Shown here: positions 8,080 through 15,111 of the stretch, piece after piece | Numbering within the stretch: the first letter of the stretch is position 1 | How the letters are laid out: every line of letters begins with the position of its first letter | NCBI GenBank assembly: GCA_963769845.1 | Contig: CAVYNL010000032.1 | Coordinates: forward strand, 1 to 42,087 | DNA length: 42,087 nucleotides | Reading direction: 5' to 3' | Source of the DNA: JBGQMW01 sp963769845 | GTDB lineage: Archaea > Thermoproteota > Bathyarchaeia > Bathyarchaeales > Bathycorpusculaceae | Made by a program: the position numbers and the translations under genes | The notes under the pieces: model-generated | Told to the model about the DNA's origin: nothing | The model's input: only the letters and a program-made list of their open reading frames with translations | Databases searched by the model: none

Positions 8080-9363
8080 TCATGGCTTGTGCAGTCTTTG
8101 CGCAGCTATGAACGTGAGTCCATGCTCGGTCAAGACTCTGGCCGTGTTGTTGACCGCGTCGTGCTTGTCAAGATAGTTCACCAGAAGGTCAGGCATGAGT
8201 CCTTTCTGGAATATGTCTTGCTTGGGCATGAAGTAGTCGAGTATGTCTGAGGGGTGCTTCCGCATCTTCTCTGTCTCGGGTAGTCCGCCTTCGTGTTTGG
8301 CGCTGATATTCTTGACCTTATCTGCAAGCTTCAGGAGTTCGTCTGTTCGGTCGTACGGCTGTCTCACGATGTTCTTGTAGGCTTCGGTTACGTGATGCTC
8401 GATGCGTAGTATGTCTTCAAACCCGAATGCTTTGCGTATGTATGCAGAAAGTTCGATCGTTTCGTTGTTAACAGAGTTTGAGAGGTTAAAACCTATCAGG
8501 GGCGTTGAACCGTCGCCGCGGCTGAAAAGCTTCGCGGTCATCAGCGTCCACAGTATCGAGTACGGGTTGTCGTTTCCCAGAAACACGGAAATCTTGAACT
8601 CAATGTCTATTCCCAGCTTGCGCAGCCAGTAGCCCAGCAACACCGTACCTGAGTTTGTGTTCAGGACTTGAGGAAGGCCATACTCCGTATAGTAATGTAG
8701 AAACTCGTCGACCCACTTCAACGGGTATTCATTCGGGCTGCCAACTCCGCCGAAGTATCCCGTGATCGTGTCTGGGCCACTCAGATGGACGTTTATGGGT
8801 TTTCCGTCTGGACCGGGCAGGGTGCCCTTTGTGTCCAGAGTCTGCACATAAGAAGCCCCAATGATGCTCATAGCGGCCGCGAAGGCCAAGATGTCATCAT
8901 CTTCAACCTGCTCTTTCATAGACCGAACGCGAATGAAGCGTGCCGGCATGAGTTCACCGTTCTTTATTGATTTCTTCGCTTCTTCAATCAGCCACGGGAA
9001 AAAGTTGAAGGCGCTGATCTCAAGTGTAACTGCAAAACTGTCATCAAACTTCATCGACGAAGCTTTTTTGCCGAGGATCCGTCGGCGGTACTCCTCTACG
9101 CCTATGAAAGCATGTTCATCGCGCTGCCGAGCAAGCCATTCGAGGTCTTTCACGAAAGGCGACTTCTTTTTCCTGAGCCTGTTCATGAGGCTGTCGACTT
9201 TGCCGGCTTCCTTGGCCTTGCGGTTGATCTCATCGACGCCGCCGTACTTCTCGACGACTTCCAACACTCCACCAACGAGAGAATTGTCTCTTCTGAGCAA
9301 AAACTCGTTGATTTCCCTGAGGTTATCCTCATTGATCTTGAGTCTTCCTCTGTAGTCAACCAT
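8080..9363 (-). CDS. Conserved-looking 427-aa soluble protein, unknown family
   Basis: I do not recognise this protein. It has no cysteine, no signal peptide and no TM segment, and looks like a cytosolic enzyme. An N-terminal helical region (1-110, with many charged residues such as MNRLRKKKSPFVKDLEWL) leads into a mixed alpha/beta core with motif-like segments NVHLSGPDTITGYFGG, PQVLNTNSGTVLLG, FLGNDNPYSI, GFNLSNSVNNET and RIEHHVTEAY. Its own TATA box and GGAGGT (9372-9377) precede ATG 9363. It diverges from the aldolase-Fae fusion across a short intergenic region, which allows but does not prove a shared C1 role. A TIM-barrel fold would fit the strand/glycine pattern, but that is a guess. 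Confidence 0.8.
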   Translation of the reverse strand: MVDYRGRLKINEDNLREINEFLLRRDNSLVGGVLEVVEKYGGVDEINRKAKEAGKVDSLMNRLRKKKSPFVKDLEWLARQRDEHAFIGVEEYRRRILGKKASSMKFDDSFAVTLEISAFNFFPWLIEEAKKSIKNGELMPARFIRVRSMKEQVEDDDILAFAAAMSIIGASYVQTLDTKGTLPGPDGKPINVHLSGPDTITGYFGGVGSPNEYPLKWVDEFLHYYTEYGLPQVLNTNSGTVLLGYWLRKLGIDIEFKISVFLGNDNPYSILWTLMTAKLFSRGDGSTPLIGFNLSNSVNNETIELSAYIRKAFGFEDILRIEHHVTEAYKNIVRQPYDRTDELLKLADKVKNISAKHEGGLPETEKMRKHPSDILDYFMPKQDIFQKGLMPDLLVNYLDKHDAVNNTARVLTEHGLTFIAAQRLHKP

Positions 9364-9406
9364 CGTGCTTGACCTCCGCAGAATGTTAATTGATTAAGTT
9401 CAGCCC

Positions 9407-9414
9407 ATTTAAGC
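9407..9414 (-). promoter_or_regulatory. TATA box for the 427-aa protein
   Basis: GCTTAAAT on the minus strand lies about 44 nt upstream of ATG 9363. The divergent promoter of the aldolase-Fae gene is 65 bp away. Confidence 0.45.
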
Positions 9415-9478
9415 ATTTTTGGCAAGTTGCGCATGTTGACATCTTGCTAGTCTTGATTCTTCAGTGAGCAACCCAAAT

Positions 9479-9488
9479 GATATAAGAG
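9479..9488 (+). promoter_or_regulatory. TATA box for the aldolase-Fae gene
   Basis: GATATAAGAG lies 36-45 nt before ATG 9524. It predicts a transcription start near 9506, just upstream of the Shine-Dalgarno, and rules out translation from the in-frame codon at 9464. Confidence 0.6.
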
Positions 9489-9513
9489 CCATTCTGGAAA
9501 CTAGGGTTGGGTT

Positions 9514-9519
9514 GGAGGT
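9514..9519 (+). promoter_or_regulatory. Shine-Dalgarno that fixes the aldolase-Fae start
   Basis: GGAGGT lies 4 nt before ATG 9524. It agrees with the TATA box and with the usual DapA-superfamily N-terminus (MPALVTPF follows shortly). Confidence 0.7.
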
Positions 9520-9523
9520 ACTT

Positions 9524-11002
9524 ATGTTTAAGCCTGAAGGGATCATGCCCGCGTTGGTCACCCCTTTTACAGATGACGGAAAAACCATCGATGAAAACAG
9601 GCTGAGAGCACTAGTGAACCATTGTTTGGAGCTTGGAGTGCACGGAGTTGTCCCCTGCGGAACGACAGGCGAGTTTGTCAACCTGACAACTGAAGAGAAG
9701 AAGCGCGTGATCAAGATTGTTGTGGACGAGGTAAACGGCCGAGTTCCAGTAGTCGCAGGAACGGGGGCCAGCGGCACTCAAGAGGCAGTTGAAATGACGA
9801 AGTACGCGAAAGACGCTGGTGCTACTGCCGCTCTGATTGTCACGCCGTACTATTTGAAGCCTGCAGACAGGGGGATCTATGAGCACTACCAAACCATCGC
9901 TACCGAGGTAGACTTGCCCATCATTCTCTACAACATTCCCCAGTGCACGGGGTTAGAACTGCCTTGGCAGATGGTCGAAGACTTGGCCCAGATCCCGAAC
10001 GTAGTAGGCGTCAAAGATAGCAGCGGACAGTTGAAATTCATCCTAGCTGTACTGGAGAAGGTGCGAGACAAGCTTAACGTACTGTGCGGGCACGATGAGG
10101 TTGTCATGGCTGGGTTGGCCGCTGGCTGCTCAGGGGCGATACTTGCCAGTGCTAACGTGATTCCGGACGTGTGGATACAGATCTACAATCACATCAAGAA
10201 GGGTGAACTGCAACAAGCACGCGAGCTACAGTACAAGGTGCAGAAAATCGCTAGGATAATAGTTGGAAGTGGGCCTGTTGGGACGAAAGAAGCTCTTAAC
10301 ATGATGAAAGTGAAGGTCGGACCGGTTAGAAAGCCTCTGAGCTTTGGTGGAGAGCTTACCTATGAAGCCAAGGAGGAGCTGCGTCTGGACCTTGAGAAGA
10401 TCGGAAAGGTAAAGCCCAAGACCGTAACTTTCGAGATAGCTGAGAAGCCCATTGATGAAAGGTTCATGACTGTCGACGTGACTCCAGACGTGATAAAGGC
10501 TTTCAGCCTTCGCGTAGGGGAGGCATTGGCAGGAACAGGAGCGGAGGTCGCGCACATAGACCTCCTGATAGGCGCGAAAGAAGGCCCATTGGCTGAAGCT
10601 TTTGCTAAAGCGAAGGCAACGCCGACACCGGGTCACGAACCGCTTCTGGCGATCTTGGAGCCCAACCTTGCAGTTAAACCTGTGACGCTCATTGTTCCCA
10701 CAGTCACCATCACTGGAATGCGACAAGCCAGCATGGTCTACGGCCCGGCTCAGACAGCAGTAGCCAAAGCGGTCATCGACAGCGTTGCGGACGGAACGAT
10801 ACCCAAACAAGCAGTGGAAGACCTAATAATCATAGCGAATGTCTTCGTGCACCCTACTGCTGTTGACAGGCAACGCGTCTACATAAACAACTACAAGGCC
10901 ATGCGCCATGCCATCCGCAAAAGCGTAGAAGGCAGACCAAGCATTGACGAGCTCTTGGAGAACAAAGAGCGTTCGAAGCACCCTTTCAAATACACTCCAT
11001 AG
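9524..11002 (+). CDS. DapA-superfamily aldolase fused to formaldehyde-activating enzyme (Fae)
   Basis: Residues 1-295 form an N-acetylneuraminate lyase/DapA-type barrel: MPALVTPF, GTTGE (46-50), YNIPQCTG with Tyr136, and Schiff-base Lys164 in GVKDSSG. The expected DapA Arg (R138 in E. coli) is Cys141, so lysine-pathway activity is doubtful. Residues about 305-492 form a complete Fae domain, which condenses formaldehyde with tetrahydromethanopterin: EVAHIDLLIG with catalytic His344, LAILEPNLAVKP, VYGPAQTAVAKAV, DSVADGTIPK and a VFVHP segment. Fae is known fused to hexulose-phosphate synthase, but I know of no described fusion to a DapA-type aldolase. I infer a pyruvate aldolase using or releasing formaldehyde (for example 4-hydroxy-2-oxobutanoate aldolase). 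The stop overlaps the GTG of the tRNA methyltransferase gene by one base. Confidence 0.93.
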   Translation: MFKPEGIMPALVTPFTDDGKTIDENRLRALVNHCLELGVHGVVPCGTTGEFVNLTTEEKKRVIKIVVDEVNGRVPVVAGTGASGTQEAVEMTKYAKDAGATAALIVTPYYLKPADRGIYEHYQTIATEVDLPIILYNIPQCTGLELPWQMVEDLAQIPNVVGVKDSSGQLKFILAVLEKVRDKLNVLCGHDEVVMAGLAAGCSGAILASANVIPDVWIQIYNHIKKGELQQARELQYKVQKIARIIVGSGPVGTKEALNMMKVKVGPVRKPLSFGGELTYEAKEELRLDLEKIGKVKPKTVTFEIAEKPIDERFMTVDVTPDVIKAFSLRVGEALAGTGAEVAHIDLLIGAKEGPLAEAFAKAKATPTPGHEPLLAILEPNLAVKPVTLIVPTVTITGMRQASMVYGPAQTAVAKAVIDSVADGTIPKQAVEDLIIIANVFVHPTAVDRQRVYINNYKAMRHAIRKSVEGRPSIDELLENKERSKHPFKYTP

Positions 11003-11790
11003 TGACTTTTTTGACGACACAGACGATAGCCGAAGGCGACTACATACTTCTCTACCTCAGTCCACGCAAAACGTACATGATCAAAGGTGAGAAGGGAAAA
11101 AGCTTCCACACTCACAAGGGCTTCGTGAAGTTCGATGACATAATCGGAAAGGAATGGGGTTGCAGCCTCACGAGCAGTCTAGGCTTCAAGTTCACGGTTC
11201 TCAAGCCCCTGTTGCATGATTACATCATGAAATCCACACGTGAAACTCAGATAAACTATCCCAAAGACATAGGACTTATCGTCATGTTCAGCGGAATAGG
11301 TCCGGGAAGCATCGTGGTCGAAGCAGGAACCGGCACAGGCGCTATGACCACAGCATTGGCGCATTACGTGAAGCCTGATGGCAAAGTATACAGTTACGAA
11401 ATAAGGGAAGAGTTCAAGAGAACAGCAGAGAAGAACTTGAGACGGGCAGGTCTCATCGACTTTGTGGAACTCAAGAGCAAGGACATCACCACAGGGATCG
11501 ATGAGAACAATGTTGACTCGGTGATCCTCGACTTGGCAATTCCATGGGTTGTTGTTCCCATTGCCTATGTTGCTCTGAAACCCTCGGGAACTATAGTTTC
11601 CTTCAGTCCGACGATTGACCAGGTTGTCAAAGCCGTTGAAGCCTTGCAGGAGAACAGTTTTGTGGACATCCAAACGGTCGAGTGCCTGATGCGCGGAATG
11701 CAGGTTGAACGGGGAAAAACTCGCCCTCATACCCTGATGACGGCTCATACGGGATACATAACGTTCGCCCGCAAAGCCCTCAAGCTTTGA
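11002..11790 (+). CDS. trmI: tRNA (adenine-N1)-methyltransferase, TrmI family
   Basis: This enzyme methylates N1 of adenosine 57/58 in the tRNA T-loop using SAM. The N-terminal beta domain (EGDYILLYLSPRKTYMI) is followed by the TrmI signature INYPKDIGLIVMFSGIGPGS and a Rossmann SAM site VEAGTGTGAMTTALA, then VYSYEIREEF and the catalytic-loop segment SVILDLAIPW. The length of 262 aa is typical. The GTG start shares one base with the stop of the aldolase-Fae gene (TAGTG), so translation is coupled. The functional link is not obvious, since this is a housekeeping enzyme carried in a C1-metabolism operon. Confidence 0.92.
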   Translation: MTFLTTQTIAEGDYILLYLSPRKTYMIKGEKGKSFHTHKGFVKFDDIIGKEWGCSLTSSLGFKFTVLKPLLHDYIMKSTRETQINYPKDIGLIVMFSGIGPGSIVVEAGTGTGAMTTALAHYVKPDGKVYSYEIREEFKRTAEKNLRRAGLIDFVELKSKDITTGIDENNVDSVILDLAIPWVVVPIAYVALKPSGTIVSFSPTIDQVVKAVEALQENSFVDIQTVECLMRGMQVERGKTRPHTLMTAHTGYITFARKALKL

Positions 11791-11939
11791 CAAGCAGTGT
11801 TATCTAAGTCTATAGTCTCCGTTGTCAGGGAATTCTGGTACATTGTTGCTCCCGCTTAGGTATCCTCCGCCTGAACAGCAAGTACACGCGCGCTTGAGCA
11901 TCAGAATGGCTTTTCCTTCCATTGTCTGACTGTTTCGAC

Positions 11940-12359
11940 TCAGAAGACAGGCGTTGCAAGGGCGCCGAAAGTTACGGCGTAGAGACTCAGTGCCAATTGG
12001 GTTACTGCGCACAATGCCAAATAGGCGCTGAGCATCGTGGAGAAAAACACTGAAGAGAACAGGTATATGGGGAGAAGGAAGCGTCCCATGCGTGTGAAGT
12101 ATTTGACGAGGCCTACTTTGACCTCTTCTTGGAGTACATACTCGCCCGTGCCTGTTTTCCGCACTAGACCGAGGTCCTGCAGTTTCCCCAAATGGTGCAC
12201 CGCAATACTTGGGCTAGAGAAGCTCAGAGCGCGTTGAACTTGGCGAATGCCCACGCCCTGCGACGGCTGTTGGATCACGTACCAGTAGACTTGAAGCGTT
12301 TTTCCCTTCAGCATAGATTCCAGAACAGCGGCGTCACTGTCTCGCGACGTTTTGGGCAC
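11940..12359 (-). CDS. Winged-helix membrane-anchored regulator, C-terminus possibly truncated
   Basis: Residues about 17-80 are an ArsR-like winged helix (VGIRQVQRALSFSSPSIAVHHLGKL, then GLVRKTGTGEYVL). Two hydrophobic helices follow (about 93-113 and 116-136). Such archaeal HTH-plus-TM proteins usually sense a membrane signal. The GTG start is about 25-30 nt from a TATA box, suggesting a leaderless mRNA. The frame ends at TGA 11940-11942, but the next codons read VETVRQWKEKPF before another TGA, which looks like the natural W-x-x-x-P-F tail of this protein type. A nonsense change may have trimmed the C-terminus. Confidence 0.7.
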   Translation of the reverse strand: MPKTSRDSDAAVLESMLKGKTLQVYWYVIQQPSQGVGIRQVQRALSFSSPSIAVHHLGKLQDLGLVRKTGTGEYVLQEEVKVGLVKYFTRMGRFLLPIYLFSSVFFSTMLSAYLALCAVTQLALSLYAVTFGALATPVF

Positions 12360-12382
12360 GACTATGCGCCGAATAGTCCTGT

Positions 12383-12391
12383 CAAATAAAG
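12383..12391 (-). promoter_or_regulatory. TATA box for winged-helix membrane regulator
   Basis: CTTTATTTG on the minus strand lies about 25-32 nt before GTG 12359, consistent with a leaderless transcript. Confidence 0.45.
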
Positions 12392-12392
12392 T

Positions 12393-12797
12393 GCTCAGAA
12401 GCTAGCAGCCTGTCTCTGGCGTGAAGTTGTCTTTTGGTTGCCTGACCGATTTTTCGCGAACGCTAACTGCATACTGGGCTTCATTTATGCTCGTACTAGT
12501 GTCTGATAAGTTGCCGTCCGTGTAACTCTGAGATTTCATCCGAGTGTCATTCTAATGCCTTCTCATCATCCGGCGAGTTTACCAATAGGATAGAGCGAGA
12601 TAAAAGGTTTGGTCGAACATCCAAGGGTTATCCTGTTACGTATGACGGCCCTTGGCCTGCATGGGCCGTGTACGAAAGCATTGCCCAGAGTCACTGCTCG
12701 ACGGTCGAAAAGGATTCTTTGAATCTGAATCCTGAATTCATATCTCCGCTTCATAAGAGAGTTAAATAGCCACAGATGATTTATGCCAACAACCATC
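12393..12797. other. Intergenic region with one dispersed-repeat copy
   Basis: About 400 bp lie between two divergent small genes. The only structure I see is a copy of the dispersed short repeat (12666-12695) and an A/T-rich segment AGTTAAATAG (about 12760-12769) that could be the promoter of the 60-aa protein gene. Confidence 0.5.
12666..12695 (-). repeat. Dispersed short repeat, copy 1
   Basis: Read on the minus strand it matches the copy at 29005-29033 over about 29 nt: AGTGACT, then TGGG, then ATGCTTT, GTA and ACG, with mostly transition differences. The core is AATGCTTTCGTACACG. Confidence 0.5.
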
Positions 12798-12809
12798 GGA
12801 GGATAGTCC

Positions 12810-12992
12810 TTGAAAACAACGTTGACACTTAAGGAGCGGAAAGAGCTAGAAGCCAAAATGGTCAAGGTTTTCGCCGGAAACACCAAGGGGCTTTCGACAG
12901 AATTGCAAAGAATATTGGTAGATGACCTGGTCACTGCTTTCCAAAATAGAATAAACGTGCTAATTCGAGCACAGGCGAAAAGGAGCTACTAA
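12810..12992 (+). CDS. Conserved small helical protein (60 aa)
   Basis: The TTG start is supported by GGAGGA at 12798-12803, 6 nt upstream. The protein is fully helical and charged: TLTLKERKELEAKMVKVF, then a GNTKGLSTELQ turn, then DDLVTAFQNRINVL. From memory, similar small proteins (LTLxERKELEAK...GLSTELQ) recur in archaeal genomes without assigned function, which together with the good SD argues for a real gene. No TM segment or cysteine is present. It could be a nucleic-acid-associated or regulatory protein. It is monocistronic, and the next gene has its own strong TATA box. Confidence 0.75.
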   Translation: MKTTLTLKERKELEAKMVKVFAGNTKGLSTELQRILVDDLVTAFQNRINVLIRAQAKRSY

Positions 12993-13035
12993 TACAGAGT
13001 ATTTAGGAAAAAGACGTAGTTTGAATACGTAAAAG

Positions 13036-13047
13036 CTTTATATAAAA
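13036..13047 (+). promoter_or_regulatory. Strong TATA box for winged-helix regulator
   Basis: CTTTATATAAAA lies about 32-43 nt upstream of ATG 13079. It is the best TATA match in the window. Confidence 0.65.
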
Positions 13048-13078
13048 AGGATGGTAATATGCGTCAAAAGAGGTTTGG

Positions 13079-13375
13079 ATGATGAGACGTTCCAAACTAG
13101 AGATGTATATAGATATACTCAAAGTGCTAGCGCACCGTGGGCCTTTGAAGCTGACTCATATCATGTATAAGGCTAATGTTAACTGCAGCGTGCTTAAGGA
13201 ATATCTAGACTTCTTGATTAAGCAGAACCTTGTCGAAGAACGCACAGTAGGCAAGAGACGCGTCGTCTACGCTGTTACGCAGAGAGGCATTACCGTACTC
13301 AAGTACTTCCGAGAACTGAAACAGGTTCTACCGATCGTCGAAGAATTAAGAAACCGGGTTCCAGTGCCATACTAG
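13079..13375 (+). CDS. Small winged-helix DNA-binding regulator
   Basis: This 98-residue protein is typical of archaeal single-domain wHTH regulators: KLEMYIDILKVLAHRGPLKL (helix 1), THIMYKANVNCSVLKEYLDF (helix-turn-helix), then the wing VEERTVGKRRVVYAVTQRG and a C-terminal dimerisation helix (TVLKYFRELKQVLPIVEELR). Two adjacent ATGs (13079 and 13082) are possible. GAGGT at 13070-13074 gives 4 or 7 nt spacing, favouring the second. It has its own strong promoter. The target is unknown and autoregulation is likely. Confidence 0.8.
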   Translation: MMRRSKLEMYIDILKVLAHRGPLKLTHIMYKANVNCSVLKEYLDFLIKQNLVEERTVGKRRVVYAVTQRGITVLKYFRELKQVLPIVEELRNRVPVPY

Positions 13376-13415
13376 ACAAACTTTCCAATTTTTATACGCC
13401 TAAACTGAACGCTTC

Positions 13416-13440
13416 ACAGCCGTAGGGCTGTTTCTTCTAC
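13416..13440 (+). terminator. Hairpin plus T-rich tract, possible terminator
   Basis: A 6-bp stem ACAGCC/GGCTGT with GTAG loop is followed by TTCTTCTACTTCTT, about 40 nt after the stop of the winged-helix gene. Archaea mostly terminate on T-tracts alone, so the hairpin may be incidental. Confidence 0.3.
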
Positions 13441-13630
13441 TTCTTAGTCGAGCACGCTAGTATCGGATTCCACGAAAAAAGAATGCTTCATCGGGCAGAC
13501 TCCGCTTCCATGAACACGATTCTGCTTGCGTCCTAGAATGTCATTGCTGTCGTGTTGGAATCGGTGTTATAGTAAGTCTGCATTTGTTTTTGTCATCATT
13601 CTTGCGAATCATTACACGTGTGTCGTAAGA

Positions 13631-13640
13631 CTTAATAAAT
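13631..13640 (+). promoter_or_regulatory. TATA box for the winged-helix/MinD operon
   Basis: CTTAATAAAT lies about 38-47 nt before ATG 13678. The preceding 250 bp (13376-13630) show no convincing coding frame. Confidence 0.5.
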
Positions 13641-13677
13641 ACGTTCCATTCTACGTATTGTAGACGTGTAAAACACA

Positions 13678-14076
13678 ATGGAGAAAATGATTGTGGCCAC
13701 TCCGGAAGTTCTCGGTAAGAAACCTTTGCAGGTTCTCGAAAAAATAAGGGAGAACCTTGAGAGGTTGAACGAGAAAATGGAAGTGATGATCGAGTTGCAG
13801 AAACGTGGAAAGAAAGACATGTTGCCGCCGATGGCAGATGCACCACTCGACGTTATGACGTTGCTGTCTATGCCTGACCACCTCCGTAAGACAGCCATGA
13901 CCCTCTGCAGAATGGGCAGAGCAACAGCTGAGGAAATATCTGGTCAGACAAAAAGAGCACGGGCCGTGGAAAGCGCCTACCTGAACCAGCTTGTGATCAT
14001 GGGATACCTGAAGAAGGAACGCACAGGACGGAAAGCCTACTTTTACGTTGAAAGAGAAAACCAAGGTGGGCAGTGA
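13678..14076 (+). CDS. Winged-helix protein paired with a MinD-like ATPase
   Basis: Residues about 15-45 form a charged amphipathic helix (LEKIRENLERLNEKMEVMIEL) likely to be coiled coil. Residues about 58-125 form a winged helix: DVMTLLSMPDHLRKTAMTLC, RATAEEISGQTKRARAVESAY (recognition helix), then the wing KKERTGRKAYFYVE. The stop overlaps the ATG of the ATPase gene by one base (TGATG), so the two proteins are co-translated. A DNA-binding adaptor next to a ParA/MinD ATPase resembles a segregation or positioning module, with the wHTH protein in the centromere-binding (ParB-like) or regulator position. That role is inferred from arrangement only. Confidence 0.75.
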   Translation: MEKMIVATPEVLGKKPLQVLEKIRENLERLNEKMEVMIELQKRGKKDMLPPMADAPLDVMTLLSMPDHLRKTAMTLCRMGRATAEEISGQTKRARAVESAYLNQLVIMGYLKKERTGRKAYFYVERENQGGQ

Positions 14077-14849
14077 TGGGCAAGATAATCGCAGTTCATT
14101 CATACAAAGGCGGTACAGGTAAGACACTGCTGTCGATCAACTTGGCAGCGGCGCTTGCGAAGCGTGGAAAGAATGTGTGTCTGTTCGACCTTGACTTTCG
14201 AGCTCCAAGCCTTTCAACACTGCTCAGAGTTGAGAAGGCAGAGCATTATCTGAACGACTACCTGAACAACGCTTCCGACATCAGCAAAGTATTGATAGAC
14301 ATCAGCGACCGAGTGGGAAACAGCGGCAAATTCTTCGTGGCTCTCGCCAACCCCGGAACGGAAGCCATAAGAGACATGTCCGGAAAGGACAGAAAATGGG
14401 AAATGCGTGCACTTGGAAGACTGTTGGCCCTCAGAAATTCGTTGATGGATGGTAAGGGCTTTGATTACCTTATCTTTGACACGAGCCCCGGACTACAATA
14501 CTCGTCTATCAACGCAGTCGTCAGTGCTGACCTCGTTCTTGTAGCGACCACGTTCGACCGGTCTGACGTAGACGGAACCAGACGAATGCTCCGTGAACTC
14601 TATGACCTGTTCGAGAAGAAAACAGAAGTCGTACTGAACAAAGTTCTGGACGTTTCCTCAAAGACAAGCAAGGACGATATCCAAACAAGACTCAAGGACA
14701 TCTACCAAGTCCCGTTGCTGGGCATAGTACCTTGCTTCTGTGACATCCTCAAGGCTCAAGGCGGCATAATATTCGCTCAGGAAAAGCCAGACCACCCGTT
14801 CACCAGAATCCTCAACGACATGGTCAACAACATAAACAGCTTGCCCTAG
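14076..14849 (+). CDS. MinD/ParA-family ATPase
   Basis: Deviant Walker A (HSYKGGTGKTLLSINLA) at the N-terminus has the signature lysine pattern of the MinD/ParA class. VCLFDLDFRAPSL follows (switch I-like), with DYLIFDTSPGLQYSSI (Walker B/switch II) and VLVATTFDRSDVDGTRRML in the middle and VVLNKV later. The 257-aa length is normal. No C-terminal amphipathic membrane-targeting helix typical of bacterial MinD is obvious. ATG 14076 shares a base with the stop of the wHTH gene; GTG 14073 is a weaker option. These ATPases dimerise on ATP to position plasmids, chromosomes or protein complexes. The substrate here is unknown. Confidence 0.88.
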   Translation: MGKIIAVHSYKGGTGKTLLSINLAAALAKRGKNVCLFDLDFRAPSLSTLLRVEKAEHYLNDYLNNASDISKVLIDISDRVGNSGKFFVALANPGTEAIRDMSGKDRKWEMRALGRLLALRNSLMDGKGFDYLIFDTSPGLQYSSINAVVSADLVLVATTFDRSDVDGTRRMLRELYDLFEKKTEVVLNKVLDVSSKTSKDDIQTRLKDIYQVPLLGIVPCFCDILKAQGGIIFAQEKPDHPFTRILNDMVNNINSLP

Positions 14850-14858
14850 ACTTCTCTT

Positions 14859-14978
14859 CTACTGCTGAGCTATCTTGTTCACAAGATGATAGATCCTGCA
14901 GTCTTTGCACTTCTCGTACTCTCTCTCTTCGCAGCAGTTACATATCAGACGATTAAGCTCCCTTATCTCCTGACTCAT
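14859..14978 (-). CDS. Cys-rich 39-aa mini-protein
   Basis: Starting at ATG 14978 the protein contains two close cysteine clusters (ICNCC and KCKDC) separated by a charged segment (EEREYEKC), which would bind one zinc as a knuckle-like fold. A longer in-frame extension to 15080 runs through the mobA promoter region and is less likely. It faces the MinD-like gene convergently and overlaps the upstream region of mobA divergently. The function is unknown; the size and cysteine spacing suggest a small zinc-binding protein. Confidence 0.5.
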   Translation of the reverse strand: MSQEIRELNRLICNCCEEREYEKCKDCRIYHLVNKIAQQ

Positions 14979-15111
14979 GAACGACCCTCTTTTCACAGAT
15001 AACCGAAGGCAAATTCGGTTATATACTGTATTCCGTTGTCGCAATATTTCCGACAAAAGACTTATACATGGCAACGGCATAGCCTTGACGCGTCACGGAG
15101 ACATTCTACTG

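Noticed and set aside
9464..9523. Longer N-terminus for the aldolase-Fae protein
   Set aside because: The TATA box lies inside this extension and GGAGGT directly precedes ATG 9524.
9524..10400. Annotation as lysine-pathway DapA
   Set aside because: The diagnostic Arg is replaced by Cys, the protein is fused to Fae, and no other lysine gene is nearby.
11940..11942. TGA as a selenocysteine or recoded codon
   Set aside because: No SECIS-like hairpin was seen downstream, and the protein type is not a known selenoprotein.
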